The notes below the pieces were generated by a model that searched no databases, was not told where the DNA came from, and saw only the letters and a program-made list of their open reading frames with translations. A stretch of DNA of 39,020 nt, taken from positions 1 to 39,020 of the forward strand of contig NZ_JAWHTD010000035.1 of NCBI RefSeq assembly GCF_032586235.1. The letters run 5' to 3'. Shown here in pieces: positions 16,280-25,363 of this stretch; positions within the stretch are counted from its first letter, which is position 1; the number at the start of each line of letters is the position of its first letter. The DNA is from Aestuariicoccus sp032586235. Its GTDB lineage: Bacteria; Pseudomonadota; Alphaproteobacteria; Rhodobacterales; Rhodobacteraceae. A program made the translations under genes and the position numbers.

Positions 16280-17482
16280 ATGGAACTTGACATCGACCAT
16301 GTGCGCAGCCGCTTTCCGGCCTTTGCCGAGCCCGATCTGCAGGGCCAGGCGTTTTTCGAGAATGCGGGCGGATCGTATCCCTGCCAGCCGGTGATCGACC
16401 GGCTGACCCGCTTTTACCGGCAGCGCAAGGTGCAGCCCTATGCGCCTTATGCCGCCAGCCGTCTGGGCGGCGAAGAGATGGACGAGGCCCGCGCGCGGCT
16501 TTCGGCGCTGCTGGGCGTGGACGGTGACGAGCTGAGCTTTGGCCCCTCAACCACCCAGAACACCTATGTTCTGGCGCAGGCCTTCCGCAAATTCATGGCC
16601 AAAGGCGAGGCGATCGTCGTCACCAACCAGGATCACGAGGCCAATTCAGGTCCCTGGCGGCGGCTGGCCGACGATGGGATCGAGATTCGCGAGTGGCGGG
16701 TCGATCCCGAGACCGGGCATCTGGATCCGGCGGCGCTTGAGCCTTTGCTGGACGAAAAGGTGCGGCTTGTCTGTTTCCCGCATTGCTCGAACGTGGTGGG
16801 CGAGATCAACCCGGTGACCGAGGTCACCGCGCTGGCCCATGCTGCGGGGGCCTTCGTCTGCGTCGACGGGGTCAGCTATGCGCCGCACGGCTTCCCGGAT
16901 GTGGGCGCGCTGGGGCCGGATATCTACCTTTTTTCCAGCTACAAGACCTATGGCCCGCACCAGGGCATCATGGTCATCCGCCGCGCGCTGGCCGAGGCCT
17001 TGCCGAACCAGGGGCACCATTTCAACGGCGGCACGCTTTACAAGCGCTTTACGCCCGCGGGGCCGGATCACGCGCAGGTGGCCGCCTGCGCGGGGATGGT
17101 CGATTACATGGACGATCTGGCGCAGCATCATGGCGTCGAGACGGGCGCGGTGCACGACCTGATGCGCGCGCGTGAGATCCGTTTGCTGCAGCCGGTGCTA
17201 GATGCAGTCAAGGACCGCAATTCGGTCCGGCTGATCGGCCCGTCGGATGCGACGCGGCGCGCACCGACGGTGGCGCTGGCGCTGACCCGTCCGGGCGCAG
17301 AGGTCGCGGCGGAGCTGGCCGCGCATGGCATCATGGCGATGGGCGACGATTTCTACGCCGGACGCGCGCTGACCGCGATGGGGGTCGACCCGGCGCTGGG
17401 CGTGCTGCGGGTGAGCTTTGTGCACTACACCTCTGACGCGGAGATCGAGCAGCTTTTGCAGGCGCTGGACGCGGTGCTGTAG
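16280..17482 (+). CDS. Aminotransferase class V (cysteine desulfurase-like PLP enzyme)
   Basis: A 400-residue fold-type I PLP enzyme. It has FFENAGGSYPCQPVIDRLTR near the N-terminus, the phosphate-binding FGPSTTQNTYVLAQ, the NQDHEANSGPW segment, VCVDGVSYAPHG (the Asp that contacts the PLP ring) and FSSYKTYGPHQG with the Schiff-base lysine at residue 222. The group includes cysteine desulfurases, kynureninases and isopenicillin epimerases; no conserved C-terminal active-site cysteine loop of SufS/IscS is apparent, so the reaction is open. No partner gene marks a pathway. No good ribosome-binding site precedes the ATG, so the start is the family-like one rather than the best-supported one. Confidence 0.85.
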   Translation: MELDIDHVRSRFPAFAEPDLQGQAFFENAGGSYPCQPVIDRLTRFYRQRKVQPYAPYAASRLGGEEMDEARARLSALLGVDGDELSFGPSTTQNTYVLAQAFRKFMAKGEAIVVTNQDHEANSGPWRRLADDGIEIREWRVDPETGHLDPAALEPLLDEKVRLVCFPHCSNVVGEINPVTEVTALAHAAGAFVCVDGVSYAPHGFPDVGALGPDIYLFSSYKTYGPHQGIMVIRRALAEALPNQGHHFNGGTLYKRFTPAGPDHAQVAACAGMVDYMDDLAQHHGVETGAVHDLMRAREIRLLQPVLDAVKDRNSVRLIGPSDATRRAPTVALALTRPGAEVAAELAAHGIMAMGDDFYAGRALTAMGVDPALGVLRVSFVHYTSDAEIEQLLQALDAVL

Positions 17483-17581
17483 GCGGCCCGGCGGCCCTCC
17501 GGGCGGCAAAGCGTCAACGAAAGTTTGACCTGCCGAACAACGCGCTAAGTCTGCCGAAAGATTAACGCAAAGGGCAGCCCC

Positions 17582-18994
17582 ATGACATCGCCAACCCTGG
17601 TGTGGTTCCGCCGCGATCTTCGGCTTAGCGACCACGCCGCCCTGACCGCCGCTTGCGAAAGGGGCGGCCCGGTGATTCCGGTGTTCATCCGCGACGATCT
17701 GGTCGATGGGCTGGGGGCCGCGCCGAAATGGCGTCTGGGGCTGGGCGTGGCGCATTTCGCCGAAACGCTGGCAGGCAAGGGCAGCCGGCTGATCCTGCGC
17801 TCGGGTGACCCTGCGACAGTGCTCAGGGATCTGGCGGCTCAGACGGGGGCCGGGGCGGTCTACTGGATGCGCGCCTACGATCCCGACAGCGTGACCCGCG
17901 ACACGGACGTGAAAGAAGCGCTCAAGGCCGAGGGGCTGGCAGCCAAGAGCTTTGCCGGGCATCTGATGTTCGAACCCTGGACGGTCGAGACCAAGACCGG
18001 CGGCTTCTACAAGGTCTACACCCCGTTCTGGCGCGCGGTAAAGGACCGCGACGTGGCGGCCCCTGTGCCCGCGCCTGCCATACCCGCGCCGCAAGATTGG
18101 CCCGAGAGCGAGGCGCTGGAGGACTGGCATCTTGGCGCCGCGATGAAGCGTGGCGCCGCGGTGGTGCGCCCCTATGTACGGCTGGGCGAAGAGGCGGCTC
18201 AATCGCGGCTCGGGGCCTTCATGGCGTCGAAAGTGGCGAAATACGACGGCACCCGCGACTTGCCGGCGGTCGACGGCACCTCGGGGCTGAGCGAAAATCT
18301 CAGCCTGGGCGAGATCAGCCCGGCCCAGTGCTGGCACGCAGGCATCCGCGCGCTGAACGAGGGCAAGCCGGGGGCCGAGACCTTCCTGAAAGAGCTGGTC
18401 TGGCGGGAGTTCGCCTATCACCTGATGTGGCACACCCCGCGGATCCTGACCGGCAACTGGAAAGAGGATTGGGACGCCTTCCCCTGGAACGAGGACGAGC
18501 GCCGCGCCGAGGTCAGGGCGTGGAAACGCGGGCGCACCGGCATCCGCTTTGTCGATGCCGCCATGCGCGAGATGTACGTCACCGGACGGATGCACAACCG
18601 GGGCCGGATGATCGTGGCAAGTTACCTCTGCAAGCATCTGATGTGCCATTGGAAAATCGGGCTGAAGTGGTTCGAGGATTGTCTGATCGACTGGGATCCG
18701 GCCAGCAACGCCATGGGCTGGCAATGGTCCGCAGGATCGGGGCCCGACGCCACGCCCTACTTTCGGGTCTTCAATCCGGTCACGCAGCTCGACAAGTTCG
18801 ACAAGGACCGCGCATACGTCAAACGCTGGATCGCCGAGGGCGTGCGGGCGCCCTCAGACACCGCGCTGTCCTATTTCGACGCGATCCCGGAAAGCTGGGC
18901 CATGTCGCCCGACGATCCCTATCCCGACCCGATCGTCGCCGCCGACGAAGGCCGCAAACGGGCGCTTGACGCTTATGAGAACCGGGATTTCTAA
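17582..18994 (+). CDS. phrB: Deoxyribodipyrimidine photolyase
   Basis: This enzyme repairs cyclobutane pyrimidine dimers using blue light. The 470-residue protein has the N-terminal antenna domain (TLVWFRRDLRLSDHAALTAA) and the C-terminal FAD domain. Within the latter, LSENLSLGEISPAQ, ELVWREFAYHLMWHTPRILT, RKRGRTGIRFVDAAMREMYV-like KRGRTGIRFVDAAM, TGRMHNRGRMIVASYLCKHL, and DWDPASNAMGWQWSAGSGPD are the flavin-binding and signature segments. These match class I CPD photolyases rather than DASH cryptochromes. It stands next to cfa with 78 bases between, on the same strand. Confidence 0.95.
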   Translation: MTSPTLVWFRRDLRLSDHAALTAACERGGPVIPVFIRDDLVDGLGAAPKWRLGLGVAHFAETLAGKGSRLILRSGDPATVLRDLAAQTGAGAVYWMRAYDPDSVTRDTDVKEALKAEGLAAKSFAGHLMFEPWTVETKTGGFYKVYTPFWRAVKDRDVAAPVPAPAIPAPQDWPESEALEDWHLGAAMKRGAAVVRPYVRLGEEAAQSRLGAFMASKVAKYDGTRDLPAVDGTSGLSENLSLGEISPAQCWHAGIRALNEGKPGAETFLKELVWREFAYHLMWHTPRILTGNWKEDWDAFPWNEDERRAEVRAWKRGRTGIRFVDAAMREMYVTGRMHNRGRMIVASYLCKHLMCHWKIGLKWFEDCLIDWDPASNAMGWQWSAGSGPDATPYFRVFNPVTQLDKFDKDRAYVKRWIAEGVRAPSDTALSYFDAIPESWAMSPDDPYPDPIVAADEGRKRALDAYENRDF

Positions 18995-19072
18995 CCAAAC
19001 CAACGCCTTAAGGCTTGCCTGCATTGCCGGTGGCCCTTTAACCTGTAAACCACGCCTGACAATGGGGAACGC

Positions 19073-20281
19073 ATGATCCTGACGGATACCAAGAACCAGA
19101 CCGATCTGCCGCGGTATTTCACCCGGGTCTTCGACATGACCCGGAACATGAACAACGGCCGGCTGGACTTTGTGATGCCCGATGGCCGGGTCTTTCGGGC
19201 CGATGGCCGCAACCCCGGGCCGGTGGCGGAACTGCACATCCACAACCCCGACATCTTCGGGCGGCTGATCCGCGAGGGCGACCTGGGGTTTTGCGACGCC
19301 TATCTGGATGAATGGTGGTCGACGCCCGACCTGATGGCCTTCATGGATCTGGTGCACGCGGACAACGACGACATCTACGATGGCTTTCCCGGCCAGGCGC
19401 TGGTGCGGATGTACGAACAGTTGCGGTTCTGGTGGCAGGGCAATTCGCGCCGGCAGGCGCGCAAGAACATCAGCTATCACTACGATCTGGGCAACGATTT
19501 TTACAAGCTCTGGCTCGACGACACGATGACCTATTCGTCGGCCCTGTTCGATACCGGGCAGGAAAGTACCGAGAAAGGCCAGATCGCGAAATACAAAAGC
19601 ATGGTCGACCAGATGGGCGCGCAGCCCGGCGATCACGTGCTGGAAATCGGCTGCGGCTGGGGCGGCTTCGCCGAATATGCCGCAAAGGAACGCGGCCTGC
19701 GCGTCACCGGGCTGACCATCAGCCAGGAGCAGTATAGGTACGCCGTGGAACGCATTGAAAAGGCAGGTCTTTCTGACCTCGTGACATTCAAGTTGCAGGA
19801 TTACCGCGACGAGCGCGGAACCTATGACGGCATCGCCAGCATCGAGATGTTCGAGGCGGTCGGCGAAAAATACTGGCCGGTCTATTTCGACACCGTGCGC
19901 GAGCGGCTCAAGCCGGGAAAGAACGCAACGCTGCAGATCATCACCGTCCAGCATCGCCGCTGGGAGGTGTACAAGCGCGGGGTGGATTTCATCCAGAAAT
20001 ACATCTTCCCCGGCGGCATGCTGCCCAGCCCCGTGGTGCTGCGCCAAGAGGTGGAGCGGGCCGGGCTGCGCGTGGCCCGCTCGATCGAATTCGGCGAAAG
20101 TTACTCGCAGACCCTGCGCCGCTGGCACGATACGTTCAACGAAAAATGGGACCAGGTGGCGCAGCTTGGGTTCGACGACCGTTTCCGCCGGATGTGGAAT
20201 TTCTACCTGACCTCTTGCGCCGCGACCTTCCACAGCGGTAACTGTGATGTGACACAGATCACGATCACGAGGCCCGGCTGA
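19073..20281 (+). CDS. cfa: Cyclopropane-fatty-acyl-phospholipid synthase family protein
   Basis: The family methylates unsaturated acyl chains of membrane phospholipids with S-adenosylmethionine. The 402-residue protein has the family N-terminal domain (about 1-130), the YHYDLGNDFYKLWLDDTMTY segment that opens the catalytic domain, the SAM motif VLEIGCGWGGFAEYAA at 189-204, and FDKIASIEMFEAVGEKYW-like SIEMFEAVGEKYWPVYFDTV. FIQKYIFPGGMLPSP and the final Rossmann part follow. trgA begins three bases after the stop, so cfa-trgA-trgB look like one unit. Whether the product is a cyclopropane or another methylated fatty acid cannot be read from the sequence. Confidence 0.92.
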   Translation: MILTDTKNQTDLPRYFTRVFDMTRNMNNGRLDFVMPDGRVFRADGRNPGPVAELHIHNPDIFGRLIREGDLGFCDAYLDEWWSTPDLMAFMDLVHADNDDIYDGFPGQALVRMYEQLRFWWQGNSRRQARKNISYHYDLGNDFYKLWLDDTMTYSSALFDTGQESTEKGQIAKYKSMVDQMGAQPGDHVLEIGCGWGGFAEYAAKERGLRVTGLTISQEQYRYAVERIEKAGLSDLVTFKLQDYRDERGTYDGIASIEMFEAVGEKYWPVYFDTVRERLKPGKNATLQIITVQHRRWEVYKRGVDFIQKYIFPGGMLPSPVVLRQEVERAGLRVARSIEFGESYSQTLRRWHDTFNEKWDQVAQLGFDDRFRRMWNFYLTSCAATFHSGNCDVTQITITRPG

Positions 20282-20284
20282 CAC

Positions 20285-20725
20285 ATGCCCACAGCGTCCA
20301 AACTGGTAGCAGGCCTCCTTTTGGCGCTTTTGGCAATTGTCGCTTCGGGGCAGATCAAAGAGCTGATGCCCCCCAACACGGCGTTCGGCTATTTCACCTG
20401 GGTCAACGCCGGGATCGGGTTCCTGTGCGGCTGGATGATCATCGGGTCGCGCGTCGGGCGCGGCGGGGCCGCGGCTGTGTCCAACGGCTTTACCGCCGTG
20501 GCGGCGCTGGTGTTCTGGGGGCTCTTCGTTCAGGCGGTCAACGAGATGGTCCGGCTGGCGGTGCGTCACCGCTATGACGGCCCGGTCGAGGCCTTTGCCG
20601 CGGTCTTCGAGATCGGGATCGAATACGGCACGGTCATGCTGGACTGGCCGCTGGTGCTGACGCTCTTTGCGGGCGGCGTGGCCACCGGCATCTTCACCGA
20701 GATCGCCTCGCGTCACTGGAGATAA
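20285..20725 (+). CDS. trgA: TrgA family membrane protein (tellurite resistance)
   Basis: A 146-residue protein with four membrane segments (about 5-22, 35-55, 66-86, 115-138). KELMPPNTAFGYFTWVNAGI and the following GWMIIGSRVGRG match TrgA, first described from a tellurite-resistance locus of Rhodobacter sphaeroides. Mechanism is unknown. It is preceded three bases away by cfa and followed two bases away by trgB. Confidence 0.9.
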   Translation: MPTASKLVAGLLLALLAIVASGQIKELMPPNTAFGYFTWVNAGIGFLCGWMIIGSRVGRGGAAAVSNGFTAVAALVFWGLFVQAVNEMVRLAVRHRYDGPVEAFAAVFEIGIEYGTVMLDWPLVLTLFAGGVATGIFTEIASRHWR

Positions 20726-20727
20726 CC

Positions 20728-21849
20728 TTGGCCGACCTGTTTTTCTACGGCACGCTGCGGCATGTGCCGCTGCTTAGGATCGTGCTTGGCCGTAAGGATG
20801 TGTCGGCGGTGCCCGCGACGCTGCCCGGTCACGGGGTCTGGTGGGTCGCTGGGGAAAGCTTTCCGATGATCGCGCCCGATCCGGGGCGGGCCGCGCCGGG
20901 GGTTTTGGTGCAGGGCCTTTCCGATGCCGACGTGGCGCGGCTCGATTTCTACGAAGGCGGGTTCGCCTACACGCTGCGCGATGTCACGGTCGACACCGAC
21001 GCCGGCCGCGCCCCGGCGCGGGTCTATTTCCCCGATGCCGGCGCCTGGGACAAGGGCGAGGTCTGGGATCTGGACGATTGGGCGGCGCGCTGGGGGCGGA
21101 TCACCGAGGATGCCGCGACCGAGGCGATGGCGCATTTCGGCAAGGACGCCGCCGAAGACATCCAGGCGCTTTTGCCGTTCTTTCGCGCCCGCGCCTGGTC
21201 GCGGCAGCTGGCGCAGGAGGGCGCGCCGCAGACCCTGCGCAGCACAATGACCCGGCGCGACGTGGCGATCCGGCGCGACCGTCCGGGCTATGACGGCTTT
21301 TTCCGCATCCACGCCTTCGACGTCGATTACGCCAAGTTCCACGGCGGCCGCAGCGAGACGGTCTCGCGCGAGGGCTTCGTCGCCTTCGATGCGGCGCTGG
21401 TGCTGCCCTACGATCCGGTGACCGATCAGGTTCTCATGATCGAGCAGCTGCGCTATGGCCCGATCCTCCGCGACGATCCCGCGCCCTGGACGCTGGAGCC
21501 TATCGCGGGGCTCATCGACGCGGGCGAGGCCCCCGCCGACAGCGCCCGCCGCGAGGCCGAGGAGGAGGCGGGGCTGACGCTGGGCGAGTTGCAGCTGATG
21601 ACGCGGGTCTATGCCTCGCCGGGCTATACCAGCGAGTTCTTTCATTGCTATCTGGGGCTCTGCGATCTGTCGGGCTACCGCGCCGGGGTCAACGGGCTCG
21701 ACAGCGAACACGAGGACATCCGCAGCCACCTGCTGAGCTTTGACGCCGCCATGGCGCTGGTGGACAGCGGCGAGGTCAATGCCGGGCCGCTGGCGATGAT
21801 GCTGCTGTGGCTGGCGCGCAAGCGCGACAGCCTGCGGCGAATGGGTTGA
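20728..21849 (+). CDS. trgB: TrgB: gamma-glutamylcyclotransferase-like plus NUDIX fusion
   Basis: A 373-residue two-domain protein. The N-terminal half (1-140) opens ADLFFYGTLRHVPLLRIVLG, the FYGTL motif of the AIG2/gamma-glutamylcyclotransferase fold, with LDFYEGGFAYTLRDV later. The C-terminal half is an ADP-ribose pyrophosphatase-type NUDIX domain. Its box is complete: GLIDAGEAPADSARREAEEE then AGL (G-x5-E-x7-R-E-x2-E-E). The start is TTG, two bases after trgA. This architecture is that of TrgB of the R. sphaeroides tellurite locus, where cysK also lies downstream, as here. The real substrates are not settled. Confidence 0.9.
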   Translation: MADLFFYGTLRHVPLLRIVLGRKDVSAVPATLPGHGVWWVAGESFPMIAPDPGRAAPGVLVQGLSDADVARLDFYEGGFAYTLRDVTVDTDAGRAPARVYFPDAGAWDKGEVWDLDDWAARWGRITEDAATEAMAHFGKDAAEDIQALLPFFRARAWSRQLAQEGAPQTLRSTMTRRDVAIRRDRPGYDGFFRIHAFDVDYAKFHGGRSETVSREGFVAFDAALVLPYDPVTDQVLMIEQLRYGPILRDDPAPWTLEPIAGLIDAGEAPADSARREAEEEAGLTLGELQLMTRVYASPGYTSEFFHCYLGLCDLSGYRAGVNGLDSEHEDIRSHLLSFDAAMALVDSGEVNAGPLAMMLLWLARKRDSLRRMG

Positions 21850-21908
21850 GTTTGCCGGGGTGGAGTCCTACACCCTGACACGATCGCACTGAAAAAGGAG
21901 CCCGCGCC

Positions 21909-22943
21909 ATGCGCACCGCAAAGGATCTGGCTGACGCCATCGGACAAACGCCGCTGATCCGGCTGAGAAAGGCCAGCGAGATGACCGGCTGCGAGATCCT
22001 CGGCAAGGCGGAGTTCATGAACCCCGGCCAGTCCGTGAAGGACCGTGCGGCGCTCTATATCATCAAGGACGCGGTCGAGAAGGGCCTGCTGCGGCCCGGC
22101 GGCACCATCGTCGAGGGTACGGCGGGCAACACCGGCATCGGCCTTGCGCTGGTGGGCGCGTCGATGGGATTCCGGACGGTGATCGTCATCCCCGAAACGC
22201 AGAGCGAGGAAAAGAAGGACATGCTGCGGCTGGCTGGCGCCGAGCTGGTGCAGGTCCCGGCGGCGCCTTACAAGAACCCCAACAACTACGTGCGCTATTC
22301 GGGCCGTCTGGCCGAGCGCATGGCCCGCGACAGCAACGAGGGCGTGATCTGGGCGAACCAGTTCGACAATATCGCCAACCGGCAGGCCCATATCGAGACC
22401 ACCGGCCCCGAGATCTGGGAACAGACCGGCGGCAAGGTGGATGGCTTCATCTGCGCCGTCGGGTCGGGCGGAACGGCGGCGGGCGTCGGCGCGGCGCTGC
22501 AGCCCAAGGGCGTGAAGTGCGGGATCGCCGACCCGATGGGGTCGGGGATTTACACGCTGTTCACCGAAGGCGCGGCCAAGGCGACCGGCAACTCGATCAC
22601 CGAGGGCATCGGGCAGGGGCGCATCACCGCCAATCTGGAGGGCTTTGAGCCCGACTTCCTATGTCAGGTCCCCGACGAAGAGGCGCTGCCCATTGTCTTC
22701 GATCTGCTGGCCGAAGAGGGGCTCTGCCTTGGCGGGTCGTCGGGCATCAACGTCGCCGGCGCGATCCGGATGGCGCAGGAGATGGGGCCGGGGCACACCA
22801 TCGTCACGATCCTCTGCGATTACGGCACGCGCTATCAATCCAAGCTCTACAATCCTGATTTCCTGAAAGAAAAGGGTCTGCCCGTTCCCGGCTGGCTGAC
22901 ACGGGCGCCCGCAAGCATTCCCGGAGTATTCGAGGACGCATGA
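21909..22943 (+). CDS. cysK: Cysteine synthase A
   Basis: O-acetylserine sulfhydrylase joins sulfide and O-acetylserine to give cysteine. The 344-residue PLP enzyme has NPGQSVKDRAALYIIKDAVE with the Schiff-base Lys44, the EGTAGNTGIGLALVGASMG substrate loop, and the phosphate-binding VGSGGTAAGVGAAL and GGSSGINVAGA segments. It is longer than E. coli CysK by a C-terminal tail (FLKEKGLPVPGWLTRAPASI). GAAAAAGGAG precedes the ATG. It lies 59 bases after trgB, matching the trgAB-cysK order known from tellurite resistance. The next gene overlaps by four bases. Confidence 0.95.
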   Translation: MRTAKDLADAIGQTPLIRLRKASEMTGCEILGKAEFMNPGQSVKDRAALYIIKDAVEKGLLRPGGTIVEGTAGNTGIGLALVGASMGFRTVIVIPETQSEEKKDMLRLAGAELVQVPAAPYKNPNNYVRYSGRLAERMARDSNEGVIWANQFDNIANRQAHIETTGPEIWEQTGGKVDGFICAVGSGGTAAGVGAALQPKGVKCGIADPMGSGIYTLFTEGAAKATGNSITEGIGQGRITANLEGFEPDFLCQVPDEEALPIVFDLLAEEGLCLGGSSGINVAGAIRMAQEMGPGHTIVTILCDYGTRYQSKLYNPDFLKEKGLPVPGWLTRAPASIPGVFEDA

Positions 22944-25363
22944 CCTATCTGACCCGTTGGATATTCGCGGCGCTGCTCTGGCTGGCGCTTTCCGTCGCCG
23001 CTCTGGCGCAGGAAGACCTGCCCGATTACGACGCATGGACGCCGCTGGCCGAACGCGCGGAAAGCGTGATCGACGCGGGCCAGGCGTCCAATAGCGCGCT
23101 CGAGGACCTGCGCGCCGAGCTTGCGGACCGGCGCGAGCAATTCCTCGCGGCGCAGGATGTCAACGCCGCGCGGATCGCGACGGCGCAATCGCAACTCGAC
23201 GCGCTGGGCGCTGTGCCTGAATCCGGGGAAGAGCCGGAGGAGATCGCAACACGGCGGAGCGAGCTGCAGACCCAGCTGAGCAATCTGCGCGCCCCGGTGC
23301 TGCGCGCCGAAGAGGCCTTTACCCGGGCCGATGGCTTGATCAGCGAGATCGACGTTCTGATCCGCACCCGCCAGACCGAGCGTCTTCTCGATCTAGGGCC
23401 GTCGCCGTTGAACCCGGCGCTGTGGGCACCTGCGCTGGGCGATCTTTTTGCCTCTGGCAACCGATTGCGCAGCGAGCTTGCGGCCAACTGGCAGTCCGAC
23501 GTTCATCGCGCCGAGGCGCGCGCAAACCTGCCCTATATCGTCCTGATGATCGCGGTGGCGCTGTTGCTGGTGCTGCGCGGGCCGCGCTGGGTGATAAAGG
23601 CGGTGGAAAAGCTGCGGTCGGCCAGCCGGAGGGGCACCGGCGTCTGGGGCTTTCTGATTTCGCTCGGTCTGATCCTGCTGCCGCTTATCGGGCTGATCGC
23701 CCTGACCGAGGCGCTGTCGGCGACCGGCATGATCGGCGTGCGCGGCGAACGTCTGCTGGCGTGGCTGCCGGGCTGGGCCGCGGCGCTTCTGGTGATCCGC
23801 TGGCTGGCCGGGCAGACCTTCAACCGCAAGGACGACGTGGCCACGCTGCCGCTCGACCATGCGCGCCGGAACGAGGCACGCTACTATGTCAACCTGCTGT
23901 CTCTGCTGATCGTGGCCCGGGGCGTGATCGGCGCTTTGACGGAGTTCGACAATTACTCGGTCGGAACCGCCGCCGTCCTCGACTTCCCGATCCTGATCCT
24001 CTGCAGCCTGATGCTGTTCCGCCTGGGCCAGATCCTGTCGCGGGCCAAGCTGGACGCGGGCGAGGGCGAAAGCACGCTGGTGGAAACCAGCATGTTCCGG
24101 ATGCGTCTTGCGCGTTTCATGGGCCGCGCGGTGATGGTGATCTCGGTGGTCGGGCCGATCCTCTCGGCCATCGGCTATGCCCGGGTGGGCGAGGCGATGG
24201 TCTATCCGGCGATCCAGACATTGGCGCTCTCGGCCTTCGTGCTGGTCCTGCAGCGGTTCGTCTCCGATCTCTACCAATTCCTCACTGGCAAGAACGCGGC
24301 GGAGTCGGAAAGCCTGATCCCGGTGCTGGCGGGCGCTCTGCTGCTGCTGGCGGCGCTGCCGGTGCTGGCGCTTATCTGGGGCGCGCGCCTGGCGGATCTG
24401 ACCGAGCTTTGGGCCCGATTCCAGGAGGGGTTCACGCTCGGGGATACGCGCATCTCGCCGACCGATTTCCTGACCTTCGCGATCGTCTTCGCCATCGGCT
24501 ACACTGTGACGCGGCTGTTGCAGGGCGGTTTGCGCAGCTCGATCCTGCCCAAGACCAAAATCGACATCGGTGGACAGAACGCGATCCTGTCCGGCGTGGG
24601 CTATGTCGGCGTCTTCCTTGCCGCGGTGGTGGCCATTTCCGCCGCCGGTCTGGACCTGTCGTCGCTGGCCATCGTCGCCGGTGCGCTGTCGGTCGGCATC
24701 GGTTTCGGCCTGCAGAACATCGTGTCGAACTTCGTCTCGGGGATCATCCTGCTGATCGAACGCCCGATCTCGGAAGGCGATTGGATCGAGGTCGGCGGCA
24801 ACATGGGCATCGTCAAGGACATCTCGGTCCGCTCGACCCGGATCGAGACCTTCGACCGCACCGACGTGATCGTGCCCAACGGCGATTTCGTGTCGGGCAC
24901 GGTGACCAACTACACCCGCGGCAACCTGATCGGTCGCGTGGTGGTGGATGTCGGCGTGGCCTATGGCAGCGACACCCGGCAGGTAGAGGAGATCTTGCTG
25001 AGGGTCGCGCGTGAACATCCGATGGTGTTGCTGAACCCCGAACCTTCGGCCTATTTCTCGGGCTTCGGCGCGGATTCGCTCGACTTCACGATCCGCGCGA
25101 TCCTGCGCGACGTAAATTACGTGGTGAAGGTGAAGTCCGACATGCTGCACGAGATCTACGAGCGCTTCACCGAGGAAGGCATCGAGATCCCCTTCGCGCA
25201 GCGCGACGTCTGGCTGCGCAACCCCGAAACGCTGACCGGCGCGGCCAAACCTGTTCCGCCGTCCAAACCGGCGGCAAACGCGCCGGATGACGATGGCGTG
25301 GATCACAGGGCGCATCTGCAGCAGGAAGACCTGGACCCCGACCTCGACGGTGACGCGCGATGA
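22940..25363 (+). CDS. Mechanosensitive channel with DUF3772 domain (MscS family)
   Basis: An 807-residue envelope protein. A signal peptide (1-23, ending ALAQ) precedes a coiled-coil periplasmic DUF3772 region (about 24-200) with EDLRAELADRREQFLAAQDV-like heptads. About ten membrane segments follow. The MscS core at about 540-740 has the pore helix GAGLDLSSLAIVAGALSVGI-like region (LDLSSLAIVAGALSVGIGFG), then LQNIVSNFVSGIILLIERPI and GDWIEVGGNMGIVKDISVRS. It should release solutes on hypo-osmotic shock. It overlaps cysK and the alaX-like gene by four bases (ATGA) each. The tail is acidic and disordered. Confidence 0.92.
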   Translation: MTYLTRWIFAALLWLALSVAALAQEDLPDYDAWTPLAERAESVIDAGQASNSALEDLRAELADRREQFLAAQDVNAARIATAQSQLDALGAVPESGEEPEEIATRRSELQTQLSNLRAPVLRAEEAFTRADGLISEIDVLIRTRQTERLLDLGPSPLNPALWAPALGDLFASGNRLRSELAANWQSDVHRAEARANLPYIVLMIAVALLLVLRGPRWVIKAVEKLRSASRRGTGVWGFLISLGLILLPLIGLIALTEALSATGMIGVRGERLLAWLPGWAAALLVIRWLAGQTFNRKDDVATLPLDHARRNEARYYVNLLSLLIVARGVIGALTEFDNYSVGTAAVLDFPILILCSLMLFRLGQILSRAKLDAGEGESTLVETSMFRMRLARFMGRAVMVISVVGPILSAIGYARVGEAMVYPAIQTLALSAFVLVLQRFVSDLYQFLTGKNAAESESLIPVLAGALLLLAALPVLALIWGARLADLTELWARFQEGFTLGDTRISPTDFLTFAIVFAIGYTVTRLLQGGLRSSILPKTKIDIGGQNAILSGVGYVGVFLAAVVAISAAGLDLSSLAIVAGALSVGIGFGLQNIVSNFVSGIILLIERPISEGDWIEVGGNMGIVKDISVRSTRIETFDRTDVIVPNGDFVSGTVTNYTRGNLIGRVVVDVGVAYGSDTRQVEEILLRVAREHPMVLLNPEPSAYFSGFGADSLDFTIRAILRDVNYVVKVKSDMLHEIYERFTEEGIEIPFAQRDVWLRNPETLTGAAKPVPPSKPAANAPDDDGVDHRAHLQQEDLDPDLDGDAR

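Noticed and set aside
18854..20716. 620-codon minus-strand frame opposite cfa and trgA
   Set aside because: Antisense shadow with no recognisable domain.
23393..25315. 640-codon minus-strand frame opposite the channel gene
   Set aside because: Antisense shadow, Arg/Gln/His-rich.
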